From Cryobacterium psychrotolerans (GTDB taxonomy: Bacteria > Actinomycetota > Actinomycetes > Actinomycetales > Microbacteriaceae), in assembly GCF_900101115.1 (NCBI RefSeq), contig NZ_FNFU01000001.1, positions 62,001-126,000 of the forward strand: 64,000 nt of DNA. Direction: 5' to 3'. The notes under the pieces were generated by a model. It was not told where the DNA came from. It made no database searches and was given only the letters and a program-made list of their open reading frames with translations. Both the position numbers and the translations under genes were made by a program. This document shows, in pieces, positions 37,876 through 46,692 of this stretch. Position 1 is the first letter of the stretch; each line of letters opens with the position of its first letter.

Positions 37876-39405
37876 ATGAAACTCACGTCCGCACAGAACG
37901 ATCGCGCGACCGGGATTCTGTTGGGCCTGGCCACGGGGGACGCGCTCGGCGCCCGCTACGAGTTCCAGCCGCCGCTGCCCGACGAGATCGCGGTGGGCAT
38001 GTTCGGCGGCGGCCAGCTCGGCTGGGAACCGGGCGAGTGGACCGACGACACGGCCATGGCCATCCCGATCGCCCGCGCCGCCGCAGCCGGCCTCGACCTT
38101 CGCGACGAGGCCGTGCTCGACCGGATCGCCGCGACCTGGGCCGACTGGGCCTACGACGCGAAAGACGTCGGCATCCAGATCGGCGCCGTGATCCGGCGCG
38201 CGTCCTCGCCCACCGCCGCGGGCCTCCGCGAGGCCGCCGTCGCCTACAGCGCCCGCAGCCACCGCTCGTCCGGCAACGGGTCGCTCATGCGCGTCGCCCC
38301 GGTCGCCCTCGCCTACCTCGACGACCCCGACGCCCTGGTCGAGGCCGCGACGGCGCTCTCGCAGCTCACCCACACGCATCCGGATGCCGTGGAGGCCTGC
38401 GTGATCTGGAGCCTCGGCATCCGTCACGCGGTGCTGCACGGCACATTCGACGGCGTGCGCGCGGCCCTGGGCAGCCTGCCCGCCGACCGCGCCGCCATCT
38501 GGGCCGAGCGGCTCGACGAGGCCGAACGGAACTCGCCGACCCGCTTCAACCACAACGGCTGGGTGGTCGAGGCGCTGCAGGGCGCCTGGTCTGCGATCAC
38601 CCGAACGCCCGTTCCCGAGCTGGACCCGGTCATCGACCAGTACCCGTGCGGCCACTTCGCGGCCGCCCTGGAGACCGCAGTGCGCGGCGGACGCGACACC
38701 GACACCGTGGCGGCGATCGCCGGCGGGCTCCTCGGGGCGCGCTGGGGAGCATCCGCCGTGCCGGCGCGCTGGCGCCGCGTGATGCACGGCTGGCCGGGCG
38801 AGCGGTCCGGCGAACTGGTGCGCCTGGCCGCGCTGGCCGTGGCGGGCGGCCGATCGGATGCCTCCAGCTGGCCGGCCGCGCCCGTGGTCGACTACTCCGC
38901 ACACGGCGATGTGAGCTCGCTCGCCGCCCACCCGCGCGATCCCGGCGTCTGGCTCGGCGGGGTCGCACGCTTCGAGGCGCTGCCCGACGGCATCGACGCG
39001 GTCGTGTCGCTCTGCCGCGTCGGCGCTCCGGCCGCCGCGATCCCGCGCTCGGACCACATCGAGGTGCGGCTGGTCGACCGCGACGGCGACAACCCCAATC
39101 TCGACTTCGTGCTCGCCGACGCGGCGGACGCCGTTGCCGCGCTTCGCGCCGAGGGCAAGACCGTGCTGCTGCACTGTGTGCAGGCGATCAGCCGCACCCC
39201 CGCGGTCGGCGCGCTGTACTCCGTGCGCCACCTGGGCGTTCCGGCGGACGAGGCTCTGGCCGAGATCCAGCGGGTGCTCCCGCATGCGCACCCGATCGAG
39301 AGCTTCCGCGCCGCGCTGCTCGCGGCCGAGGGCGCCGGGTCGGGGACGCCGGCGGTGAGCGAGCAGTCGCTGGTGGGCGAGGAGTCGCTGCAGCGGCTGT
39401 CGTAG
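37876..39405 (+). CDS. ADP-ribosylglycohydrolase with C-terminal protein-phosphatase domain
   Basis: 509 residues. Residues 1-320 form an ADP-ribosylglycohydrolase domain: GLATGDALGARYEF, the Mg-binding EWTDDTAMAI, and GGDTDT-like GRDTDTVAAIAGGLLGA. Residues 330-490 look like a dual-specificity phosphatase with the P-loop LLHCVQAISRTPAVG, giving the H-C-x5-R pattern with Ser before Arg. An excellent SD (AAGGAGG) precedes ATG 37876. The fusion suggests removal of ADP-ribose and phosphate groups from one target or pathway. The target is unknown. Confidence 0.88.
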   Translation: MKLTSAQNDRATGILLGLATGDALGARYEFQPPLPDEIAVGMFGGGQLGWEPGEWTDDTAMAIPIARAAAAGLDLRDEAVLDRIAATWADWAYDAKDVGIQIGAVIRRASSPTAAGLREAAVAYSARSHRSSGNGSLMRVAPVALAYLDDPDALVEAATALSQLTHTHPDAVEACVIWSLGIRHAVLHGTFDGVRAALGSLPADRAAIWAERLDEAERNSPTRFNHNGWVVEALQGAWSAITRTPVPELDPVIDQYPCGHFAAALETAVRGGRDTDTVAAIAGGLLGARWGASAVPARWRRVMHGWPGERSGELVRLAALAVAGGRSDASSWPAAPVVDYSAHGDVSSLAAHPRDPGVWLGGVARFEALPDGIDAVVSLCRVGAPAAAIPRSDHIEVRLVDRDGDNPNLDFVLADAADAVAALRAEGKTVLLHCVQAISRTPAVGALYSVRHLGVPADEALAEIQRVLPHAHPIESFRAALLAAEGAGSGTPAVSEQSLVGEESLQRLS

Positions 39406-39420
39406 TGCGCTGATGCTCGC

Positions 39421-39496
39421 CGAGTTTGACCGTTCCGGTCGAGTTGGCTGGGTGTGCCGGGCAAACTCGACCGCAAGTGTCAAGGTCGGCGTGACG
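39421..39496. repeat. Palindromic element family C, copy 1
   Basis: 76 bp with the core GGTCGAGTTGGC...GCAAACTCGACC, extended by outer pairing TTTGACCG / GTGTCAA, and ending GGCGTGACG. Lies between two convergent genes and could terminate both. Second copy at 43776. Confidence 0.65.
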
Positions 39497-39507
39497 CCGA
39501 GCCCGCG

Positions 39508-39834
39508 TTAGCCGATCAGGGTGAGCATCAGCCGGGATGCCTCGAGCGCCTCGACCTCGTGCGTGAGTGCCGGCTCCAACCGGAGCAGCGACCCGGGCAC
39601 CAGTTCGGTGACCTCGCCGCCGGCGGTGATTCGCAGGTGTCCGTCGAGCGCCTGCAGGAGCAGGGTCTTCGGCGCCCTGTGCTCCTTCATCACGTGCCCG
39701 GCGTCGAACGTGAGCACGACCACGCGCACGTCCGGTGAGGTGAGCACGGTCGAGTGGCCGAGGCCGCTCGGGCCGATGGTGGTGCCGGCGCGAACGTCGG
39801 GAACGAAGGTGATCGGTGCCGCGGGAGTCTCCAT
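39508..39834 (-). CDS. Small cupin-domain protein
   Basis: 108 residues. A single cupin barrel: VVVLTFDAGHVMKEHRAPKT is motif 1 with the metal-binding H-x-H pattern weakened to GHVMKEH, and LVPGSLLRLEPALTHEVEA is motif 2 with one His. Such stand-alone cupins often bind a metal and act in sensing or isomerisation. Function unknown. Confidence 0.8.
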   Translation of the reverse strand: METPAAPITFVPDVRAGTTIGPSGLGHSTVLTSPDVRVVVLTFDAGHVMKEHRAPKTLLLQALDGHLRITAGGEVTELVPGSLLRLEPALTHEVEALEASRLMLTLIG

Positions 39835-39939
39835 GGCTTCACGTTAGCCCTCGGCCCGGGCCGCGCATCCGGTCGGCAGCACATGCGCACGAGCAGCCGG
39901 TAGCCGCCGGCCCGGGCGGGCGACCTCCTGGAGGAGGCT

Positions 39940-40227
39940 CTAAATCGTGCCGAGCTCCGTCAGCTTCGCGTGCAGGGTCGCGTCGCTCGGCTCCACGACG
40001 TGGGTTCCGTCCGGGAACACGACGACGGGGATCTGGGTGCGGCCGCTGATCGCGGTGGCACGGTCTGCGCCGTCCTCGACGGCCAGGAGGTCGACGTAGT
40101 CGTAGTCGACGCCGAGCGTGTCGAGCAGTCGCTTCGAGCGGCGGCAGTCGCCGCACCACTCCGCACCGAACAGGGTGATGCGCTCGGCGGATGCAGCGGG
40201 GACAGCGGGGGCGGCGAGATCGGTCAT
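39940..40227 (-). CDS. Glutaredoxin/mycoredoxin-like protein
   Basis: 95 residues, thioredoxin fold. The active site is WCGDC (residues about 25-29); the cis-Pro region is QIPVVVFPDG and the binding motif is PSDATLHAKL. In an actinobacterium a protein of this type may act as a mycoredoxin reducing mycothiol mixed disulfides. WCGDC rather than CPYC, and the tail, fit that group, but this is inference. A minus-strand -10-like TAAGAT lies just upstream of the ATG. Confidence 0.85.
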   Translation of the reverse strand: MTDLAAPAVPAASAERITLFGAEWCGDCRRSKRLLDTLGVDYDYVDLLAVEDGADRATAISGRTQIPVVVFPDGTHVVEPSDATLHAKLTELGTI

Positions 40228-40460
40228 GCATCGATCTTATGTGTATGCATTTACTGTTTCCCTGGGAGCGCCGCCGGACAAATCCGGGTCTTCCCGGGCC
40301 ACCGAGGCCGCGAACGCAGCCACAGTCCCCGTCCCCGAGCCGATTTCGCGTCAGCCTGTCCACCCCTTGCACGGGGGTGCGGCCTGGCTGCGTGGTTGCC
40401 GACGACCCCGCAAAACCGCTGCTAGGTTCTACGTACAGATAGCAGCCGGGGGGCTCAACC

Positions 40461-42110
40461 GTGAACGCACAGGATGTGGTGATCGCCGCGGCCATGCCCA
40501 CCATCGACGATCTGCTCGCGGAGTCTGAGCTGTCGAACGATGGCGGGCGGCACCGCCAGGGCGCCGAGCAGGCCGAGGAAATCCTGACCCGGCCGGACGT
40601 GACGCCCCGGCAGCGGGCCCATGCCCGCCGGCTCCTGTCCCTGCACCGGCTGCGGCTGGGCGACTTCGAAGCATCCGTCGCGCAGGGCCTCCTCGCACTG
40701 GAATACCTCACGGCCAGCGGCGATTTCCTGGGCCAGTCGAAGGTGCACTGCACCCTGGCGCTGGCGTTCGCCGACACGGCCCTGCACGAGACGGCGCTCC
40801 ACCACGTGCTCGGGGCGCTCTCGGCGGCGCGTGAATCCGGGGATCCGGTCGCGGAGTTCTGGGCGCTCAGCCGCTCCTCCATGGTGCACGGGGCCATGGG
40901 CGACTGGACGCGCGACATTGACCTGGGCCGGCAGGCGCTCGCCCTCGCGCAGACACTGGACGACCCCGAGTCCGCCTTCGTCGGGCTGAACAACCTCGGC
41001 GATAGCTTCCTGCAGATCGCCCGGGGCCAGCACGCCCAGGGCCTGGATGCCACGGCGGCCCTGGAGGAGGCGCTGGTCCTCGCGCGCGAGTCGGTGGCCG
41101 TCGCGGCGGCGCAGGGGCATTACTTCTACGAGACAATCGCCCGCACCAACCTCGTCAGCGTGCTGATCGGGCTCCAGCAGCACGACGAGGCCCGCGAACA
41201 GGGCTGGCTGGCCAAGGCCCTGGCGAAGGCCAACGGATTCCGCAACCTCGAGATCGACATCGACGCCCAGCTGGCCGACGTGGTCAGGGCCGAGGGCCGC
41301 CTCGAAGAAGCGACCACGATGATGACCTCGCAGCTGACCAACCACGACGTCGAGGACGACCCGACCCTCCTTGCCCGGCTGCACAAGGCGCTGTTCGAGA
41401 TGCACAAGGAACGCGGGCGGTTCGAACAGGCGCTGCTGCACCACGAGCAACTGCACGCCCTGTCCCTGCGCGCGACCGTGCAGACCGCCGGCCTGCAGTC
41501 GCAGATGCTGATCAACACCATCGAGATCGAACAGGCCCACCACGAGGCCGAGCGGTCCCAGCTCGAGGTGCAGATGGAGCGCCTCCGCGCCGAGGAAATG
41601 GACGTGCAGGCGCACACCGACTCGCTCACGCGGCTGCCCAACCGGCGCGCCCTCGACCGTCACCTGCCGCCGATGATGGGACACGCCCAGGACAGCGTGA
41701 AGCCGCTCTGCGCGGCGATGATCGACTTCGACCACTTCAAGCGCATCAACGATGTGCACGGCCACGCGAAGGGCGACGAGGTACTGACCGTCATGGCCAC
41801 CATGCTGCGCGCCGTCACCCGCGACACCGACCTGGCCGTCCGGGTCGGCGGCGAGGAGTTCCTCCTCGTCTTCGGCGACACCACCCTCGAAGGCGCGGCG
41901 GTGGTCTGCGAACGCCTGCTCGCCTCGGTCCGCGCCTATCCCTGGGACACCCTGGCCCCCGGCCTGGCCTGCACGGTCAGCGCGGGCCTGGCCGAACTCG
42001 AACCCTCCGAAAGCGTCTCGACCTGGCTCGCGCGCGCCGACGCCGCGCTGTACGCGGCCAAGCACGGCGGCCGGGACCAGGTCAGCTGGGGAGAGGTCGA
42101 CGCATCGTGA
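40461..42110 (+). CDS. Diguanylate cyclase with N-terminal TPR-like sensor region, copy 1
   Basis: 549 residues. Residues 1-365 are a helical TPR-like array with no membrane segment. A coiled coil (EIEQAHHEAERSQLEVQMER) leads to the GGDEF domain: DSLTRLPNRRALDRHL, then the active site VGGEEF. The inhibitory I-site RxxD (RDTD) is five residues before it. It should make cyclic di-GMP in the cytosol with product inhibition. GTG start. Its stop overlaps the start of a paralogue by 4 bp (GTGA), so the pair is co-translated. Confidence 0.92.
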   Translation: MNAQDVVIAAAMPTIDDLLAESELSNDGGRHRQGAEQAEEILTRPDVTPRQRAHARRLLSLHRLRLGDFEASVAQGLLALEYLTASGDFLGQSKVHCTLALAFADTALHETALHHVLGALSAARESGDPVAEFWALSRSSMVHGAMGDWTRDIDLGRQALALAQTLDDPESAFVGLNNLGDSFLQIARGQHAQGLDATAALEEALVLARESVAVAAAQGHYFYETIARTNLVSVLIGLQQHDEAREQGWLAKALAKANGFRNLEIDIDAQLADVVRAEGRLEEATTMMTSQLTNHDVEDDPTLLARLHKALFEMHKERGRFEQALLHHEQLHALSLRATVQTAGLQSQMLINTIEIEQAHHEAERSQLEVQMERLRAEEMDVQAHTDSLTRLPNRRALDRHLPPMMGHAQDSVKPLCAAMIDFDHFKRINDVHGHAKGDEVLTVMATMLRAVTRDTDLAVRVGGEEFLLVFGDTTLEGAAVVCERLLASVRAYPWDTLAPGLACTVSAGLAELEPSESVSTWLARADAALYAAKHGGRDQVSWGEVDAS

Positions 42111-43762
42111 ACCCTGAGCCGGACATGACGGATGCCGCGGCATCCGTCGCCCTCGCCCCGAAGCCGAGCATCGACGAACTGCTCGACGCCTGTGAGGTGT
42201 CCAGCATGGACGGCCGGCACCGCGAAGGCGCCGAACAGGCCGAGGAAGTCCTACTCAGGCCCGGCGTCACGCCCACCGAGCAGGCGTACGCCCGGCACCT
42301 GCTGTCGCTGCACCGGCTGCGCCTCGGCGAGCACGAAGCCTCGGTGAAGGAGGGCCTGCTCGCGCTGGAGTTCCTCACCGGCAGCGGTGACCTGGTGCGC
42401 CAGTCGAAGCTGCACTGCATCCTGGCGCTGGCGTTCACCGAGACGCACCTGAACGAGACCGCGCTCCGCCACGCGGTGTCGGCGCTCGACGCGGCGCGGG
42501 CCTGCGACAGCCCGACCCTGGAGTTCTGGGCGCTCAGCCGGGCCGGCATGGTGCACGAGGCGCTCGGCGACCCCCAGTACGGGCTGGAACTCGGCCGGCA
42601 GGCCCTCGCCCTGGCCCGCACGCTCGACGACCCCGAGGCGCGCTTCGCCGGACTGAACAACCTCGGCGACGCCTGCCTGACCGTGGCCCGGGCCCAGCTC
42701 GCCCAGGGCCAGAGTGCGTCGCTGGCCCTGCAGGAGGCGCTGGCGCTCGTGGAGGAGTCCGTGCAGATGGCCCACGAGCAGGCTCACTCCTTCTGGGAGA
42801 TGATCGCGCGGACCAACCTGGTCAGCATCCTGATCGAGCTCGAACGCTACGTCGAGGCCCGCGAGCAGGCCGGCCTGGTCAAGGGCCTCGCCCAGGCCCA
42901 GAGTTCTCGGTACATGGAGCTGAGCAACGACGCGCAGCTGGCCGAAATCGTCCGGGCCGAGGGCAACCTCGACGAGGCCGTGACCATGATGGAGGCCCAG
43001 CTGGCGGACCCGGACGCCGAACAGAACCCCGCCCTGATCATCGAGCTGCACAAGTCGCTGTTCGAGATGCACAAGGCGAGCGGGCGTTTCGAGCAGGCGC
43101 TGGCGCATCACGAGCAAATGGATGTCCGCATGCTCGACATGACCATCCAGACCGCCGGGCTGCAGTCCCAGATGCTGATCAACACCATCGAGATCGAACA
43201 CGCCCACCACGAGGCGGAGCGGTCGCGGATCGAGGCGCAGATGGAACGCATCCGTGCCGAGGAGCTGGACCACGAGGCGCACACTGACCCGCTCACCCGC
43301 CTGCCCAACAGGCGGGCCCTCGACCGCGAGCTGCCGCCGCTGATGGGCGACGAGCGCGCCAAGCCGCTCTGCGCGGCGATGATCGACCTGGACCACTTCA
43401 AGCGGGTCAACGACGAGTACGGCCACGCCACGGGCGACCAGGTGCTGACCGCGATGTCGAACCTGCTGCGCGCGGTCACCCGCGACACCGACCTGGCCGT
43501 GCGGGTGGGCGGCGAGGAGTTCCTGCTCATCTTCGCGCACACCAGCCTCGAGCAGGCCGAGCTCGTCTGCGAGCGGCTGCTCGCCTCGGTGCGCACCTAC
43601 CCGTGGGAGACCATCGCGCCCGGGCTGACCTGCACGGTGAGTGCCGGCGTGTCCCAGCTCAAGCCGTTCGAGGTCGTGTCGGAATGGCTCGCCCGATCGG
43701 ATGCCGCCCTCTACGAGGCCAAGCGCGCCGGTCGCGACCGCGTCAGCCTGGCCCCCGCGTAG
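42107..43762 (+). CDS. Diguanylate cyclase with N-terminal TPR-like sensor region, copy 2
   Basis: 551 residues, collinear with the preceding gene over its whole length and plainly a tandem duplicate. The GGEEF active site, the RDTD I-site and the coiled-coil linker are all kept, so both copies look active. The TPR-like halves have diverged more than the GGDEF halves, suggesting different input signals or heteromeric complexes. GTG start overlapping the previous stop. Confidence 0.92.
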   Translation: MNPEPDMTDAAASVALAPKPSIDELLDACEVSSMDGRHREGAEQAEEVLLRPGVTPTEQAYARHLLSLHRLRLGEHEASVKEGLLALEFLTGSGDLVRQSKLHCILALAFTETHLNETALRHAVSALDAARACDSPTLEFWALSRAGMVHEALGDPQYGLELGRQALALARTLDDPEARFAGLNNLGDACLTVARAQLAQGQSASLALQEALALVEESVQMAHEQAHSFWEMIARTNLVSILIELERYVEAREQAGLVKGLAQAQSSRYMELSNDAQLAEIVRAEGNLDEAVTMMEAQLADPDAEQNPALIIELHKSLFEMHKASGRFEQALAHHEQMDVRMLDMTIQTAGLQSQMLINTIEIEHAHHEAERSRIEAQMERIRAEELDHEAHTDPLTRLPNRRALDRELPPLMGDERAKPLCAAMIDLDHFKRVNDEYGHATGDQVLTAMSNLLRAVTRDTDLAVRVGGEEFLLIFAHTSLEQAELVCERLLASVRTYPWETIAPGLTCTVSAGVSQLKPFEVVSEWLARSDAALYEAKRAGRDRVSLAPA

Positions 43763-43775
43763 CCGTCCCGTGCGC

Positions 43776-43851
43776 CGAGATTGCCGGTTGCGGTCGAGTT
43801 TGCCTGGTGTGCCTGCCAAATTCGACCGGAATGGGCAAACTGGGCGTGACG
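43776..43851. repeat. Palindromic element family C, copy 2
   Basis: 76 bp, aligning with 39421-39496 along its full length (core GGTCGAGTTTGCC...AAATTCGACC; end GGCGTGACG). Located 13 bp after the second diguanylate cyclase and just before the NUDIX remnant. Could act as terminator. Confidence 0.65.
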
Positions 43852-43874
43852 GCGGTGACGAACGGAGGTAGCGG

Positions 43875-44099
43875 ATGCCCAAACACAGTGCGGGAATCCT
43901 GCTCTATCGATTCGCGGATGCCGCGGGCTCGGTCGCCTCGGTGGCGGATGCCGCGGCTGCGGATGTCGTGACCGACGATGTTCCGGGCCCGGTCGCCCGA
44001 TCCCTGGAGGTCTGGCTCGTCCACATGGGCGGACCGTTCTGGGCGCGGAAGGGCGCGGGCGCCTGGGTCGAACTGAGTAGGCGCCCTGGGTCGGATTGA
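43875..44099 (+). pseudogene. Truncated NUDIX hydrolase (N-terminus only)
   Basis: 74 residues: MPKHSAGILLYR, an Ala-rich insertion, then VWLVHMGGPFWARK and GAWVELS. This is the start of a NUDIX hydrolase of the HMGGPFWA-type, where IPKGE and the Nudix box should follow. It stops just before the catalytic box, so the product cannot be active. The BCCT gene follows 26 bp later on the other strand. A deletion probably removed the rest. Confidence 0.7.
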
Positions 44100-44125
44100 T
44101 GTCGGGTCGGCTGGGAGCCGATCGC

Positions 44126-45850
44126 CTACGTGCCCTCAGAATGCCGGGGGGACTCGGTGTCGAGGGGGGACGCGGCCTCCGGTGGCGCCTCGACGTCGGC
44201 GCTCTCCGCGGCCGGATTCGTGAACGGGACCGTGCCGAGCGCCTCCGAGGAGGTGCGCACCGGCCCCATGGTGCGCTGACGCAACGGGTCGCGGCGCAGG
44301 TCGACGTAGAGCGACACACACAGGCCGATGATGATCAGCACGAACGGGGTCGCCGCCAGGATGGTGAACGTCTGCAGGGCAGGCAGCCCGCCCACGAACA
44401 GCAGCACCGCGGCGACGGCGCCGCTGAGCACTGCCCAGAAGATCACGAGCGGCTTCCACGGCTCCTTGCGGCCGCGACTCGACAGCGTCCCGAGCACGAG
44501 CGCGCCGGCATCCGCCCCGCTGACGAAGAAGACGGCCGTCAGTACCATCACCACGAGGGCCGAGCCGATGAAGAACGGATACTGCTGCAACGCCGCGAAG
44601 AACCCGGCCGCCGCGCTGCCCGTGCCGGCGATATCGGTGCCGTTCAGCTGCAGATCCAGGCCCATGCCGCCGAACACGACGAACCACAGGATGCTGACCG
44701 CCGTTGGCACCAGCAGCACGCCGAGAACGAACTCGCGAATGGTTCGGCCGCGGGAGATCCGGGCGATGAAGGTGCCCACGAACGGGGTCCAGGAGATCCA
44801 CCACGCCCAGTAGAAGATGGTCCAGCTCGCCAGCCAGTCGCCGCCGCCGAACACCGCGGAGTGGAAACTCATCGGAACGATATCGGTCAGGTACGCCCCG
44901 ATCGACGACGGCAGCAGGTTCAGGATGAACACCGTCGGGCCGACCACGAAGACGAACACAACGAGCACGGCAGACAGCACCATGTTCGTGTTGCTCAGCC
45001 ACTTGATGCCTTTCGCAACCCCGCTCGCCGCGGAGAGCACGACCCCCACGGTGAGCACGCAGATGATGATGATCGGCAGGGCCGCCGCGGGCTCTTCCTC
45101 GAATTGCCCCGTGCGCAGCAGCGACACGCCGGCCGCGATCTGCAGTGCGCCGAGCCCGAGCGAGGTCGCCGAACCGAACTGGGTGCAAATGATCGCCAGC
45201 ATGTCGATCGGCTTGCCCCAGCCCTTGCCCTCGATCCGCTCCTTGCCGAACAGGGCCTGGAACGGGGCGCTCATGAGGTTGCCGCGGCCCATTCGGTAGG
45301 TCGAATAGGCCAGGGCGAGGCCGACCACCGAGTAGATCGCCCACGGATGAAGTCCCCAGTGGAAGAACGTGTACGCCATCGCCGCGTTGGCGGCCTCCGG
45401 ACTGTTCGACGCCGCGTCGACGAACGGCGGCGGCGTGGCCAGGTGGGTGACCGGCTCGTAGACGCCGAAGAACATCAGCCCGATCCCCATGCCGGCGCTG
45501 AACATCATGGACACCCACGAGAGCGTCGAGAACTCGGTGCCCTGCCCCTCGCGGGAGAGCGGAATGCTCCCGTACCTCCCGAACGCCAGCACGAGGGCGA
45601 AGATGACGAAGCCCGACGCCGCGAGAATGAACAGCCAACCGACGTTGCCGGTGACCCAGCCGAGAACGGATGTCGAAACCTCGCCCACCGTCTCGGTGAA
45701 CAGCACCCCGAGCAGGCAGATCACCAGAATAATGCCGGCGGAAACGAAGAAGACCGTTTTGTCGACGGTGGCCCAGCCCGTTCGGCGCGGTTCACTCACC
45801 GCGTCCCCGAGTGCGGACTCGATGCCGCCGCCCGATGGAACCCTGGACAT
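44126..45850 (-). CDS. BCCT family transporter (betaine/choline/carnitine)
   Basis: 574 residues with 12 membrane helices. GMGIGLMFFGVYEPVTHL and the Trp-rich WWISWTPFVGTFIARISRGR signature place it in the BCCT family. WGLHPWAIY, also present, is typical of it. The C-terminal tail is long and acidic, as in osmosensing members such as BetP. Probably imports glycine betaine or choline with sodium or protons for osmotic or cold protection. Divergent from the cobalamin adenosyltransferase gene. Confidence 0.92.
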   Translation of the reverse strand: MSRVPSGGGIESALGDAVSEPRRTGWATVDKTVFFVSAGIILVICLLGVLFTETVGEVSTSVLGWVTGNVGWLFILAASGFVIFALVLAFGRYGSIPLSREGQGTEFSTLSWVSMMFSAGMGIGLMFFGVYEPVTHLATPPPFVDAASNSPEAANAAMAYTFFHWGLHPWAIYSVVGLALAYSTYRMGRGNLMSAPFQALFGKERIEGKGWGKPIDMLAIICTQFGSATSLGLGALQIAAGVSLLRTGQFEEEPAAALPIIIICVLTVGVVLSAASGVAKGIKWLSNTNMVLSAVLVVFVFVVGPTVFILNLLPSSIGAYLTDIVPMSFHSAVFGGGDWLASWTIFYWAWWISWTPFVGTFIARISRGRTIREFVLGVLLVPTAVSILWFVVFGGMGLDLQLNGTDIAGTGSAAAGFFAALQQYPFFIGSALVVMVLTAVFFVSGADAGALVLGTLSSRGRKEPWKPLVIFWAVLSGAVAAVLLFVGGLPALQTFTILAATPFVLIIIGLCVSLYVDLRRDPLRQRTMGPVRTSSEALGTVPFTNPAAESADVEAPPEAASPLDTESPRHSEGT

Positions 45851-45919
45851 ATCGCTCCTCGCTGAACGAAAACTCTTCCTTGATCTCTACGCGAGACGCT
45901 ACGCGGATGCCGGGGAGAT

Positions 45920-45934
45920 TACTATAGTGGCGCT
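45920..45934 (+). promoter_or_regulatory. Probable leaderless promoter of the adenosyltransferase gene
   Basis: TACTATAGT (45920-45928) contains -10-like TATAGT. Six to seven bases downstream is the A of the ATG at 45935. No SD is present. This spacing suggests a leaderless mRNA, which is common in actinobacteria. Confidence 0.45.
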
Positions 45935-46600
45935 ATGGCTGACCTCGATGAATTCGAACCGGCTCAACCGGCCTCATACACCGGCAAGGGCGATTCCGGC
46001 CGCACCAGCTTCGGCCGGCACGGTGACGTTGCCAAGACCGGCGCACGGGTCGCCGCCTACGAAGACTGTGACGAGGCCAACGCGGCAGTGGGCGTCGCCA
46101 TGGCGGTCGGTGGTCTGCCCCTCGAGGTGACGTCGACCCTCGCCAGCGTGCAGAACGACCTATTCGATCTGGTGGCCGACCTGTCGGTTCCGCTCGACGA
46201 CCCCGAGCCGGCGGCTGCGCGCATCCGCGAGTCGCACCTCGCCCGGCTCGAGCGTGCCGTCGATCACTTCGCGCAGCAGGCCGCCGACCTGAGCGGCTTC
46301 GTGCTGCCGGGGGGCACGGTCGCCGCAGCGCTGCTCTACCAGGCGCGGGGCGTCGTGCGCCGTGCGGAGCGTGGGGTCTGGGCGGCCGTCGAGGAGCACC
46401 CGACGTCCGTCAACCCGCTGGGGGCCGCGTACCTGAACCGGCTGTCGTCACTTCTGTTCGTGCTGGCCCGTGGGGCCAATGCCGACCTCGGCGACGTGAA
46501 GTGGATGCCCGAAGCGTCGGCGCGGGCGATGGCGCAGGAGGATGGCGGCGACGACTCGGCGGACGACCCCGCGGGCGACTCGGCGGACCAGCCCGGCTGA
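45935..46600 (+). CDS. Cob(I)yrinic acid a,c-diamide adenosyltransferase (PduO type)
   Basis: 221 residues. YTGKGDSGRTSFG is the ATP-binding N-terminal motif, followed by RVAAYEDCDEANAAVG, FVLPGG and the C-terminal YLNRLSSLLFVLARGAN. These are all hallmarks of the PduO/MMAB ATP:corrinoid adenosyltransferases. The acidic C-terminal tail (DDSADDPAGDSADQ) is extra. Makes adenosylcobalamin from cob(I)alamin. No SD; probably leaderless. Confidence 0.92.
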   Translation: MADLDEFEPAQPASYTGKGDSGRTSFGRHGDVAKTGARVAAYEDCDEANAAVGVAMAVGGLPLEVTSTLASVQNDLFDLVADLSVPLDDPEPAAARIRESHLARLERAVDHFAQQAADLSGFVLPGGTVAAALLYQARGVVRRAERGVWAAVEEHPTSVNPLGAAYLNRLSSLLFVLARGANADLGDVKWMPEASARAMAQEDGGDDSADDPAGDSADQPG

Positions 46601-46692
46601 GGCATCCCTGCACGCGGTCTTTCGCACCGGCCCCTGTCGCGGGGCGCGGCTCGGTTCTACCATGGTCACGGGGACGCGAGGATGAGGACTCC

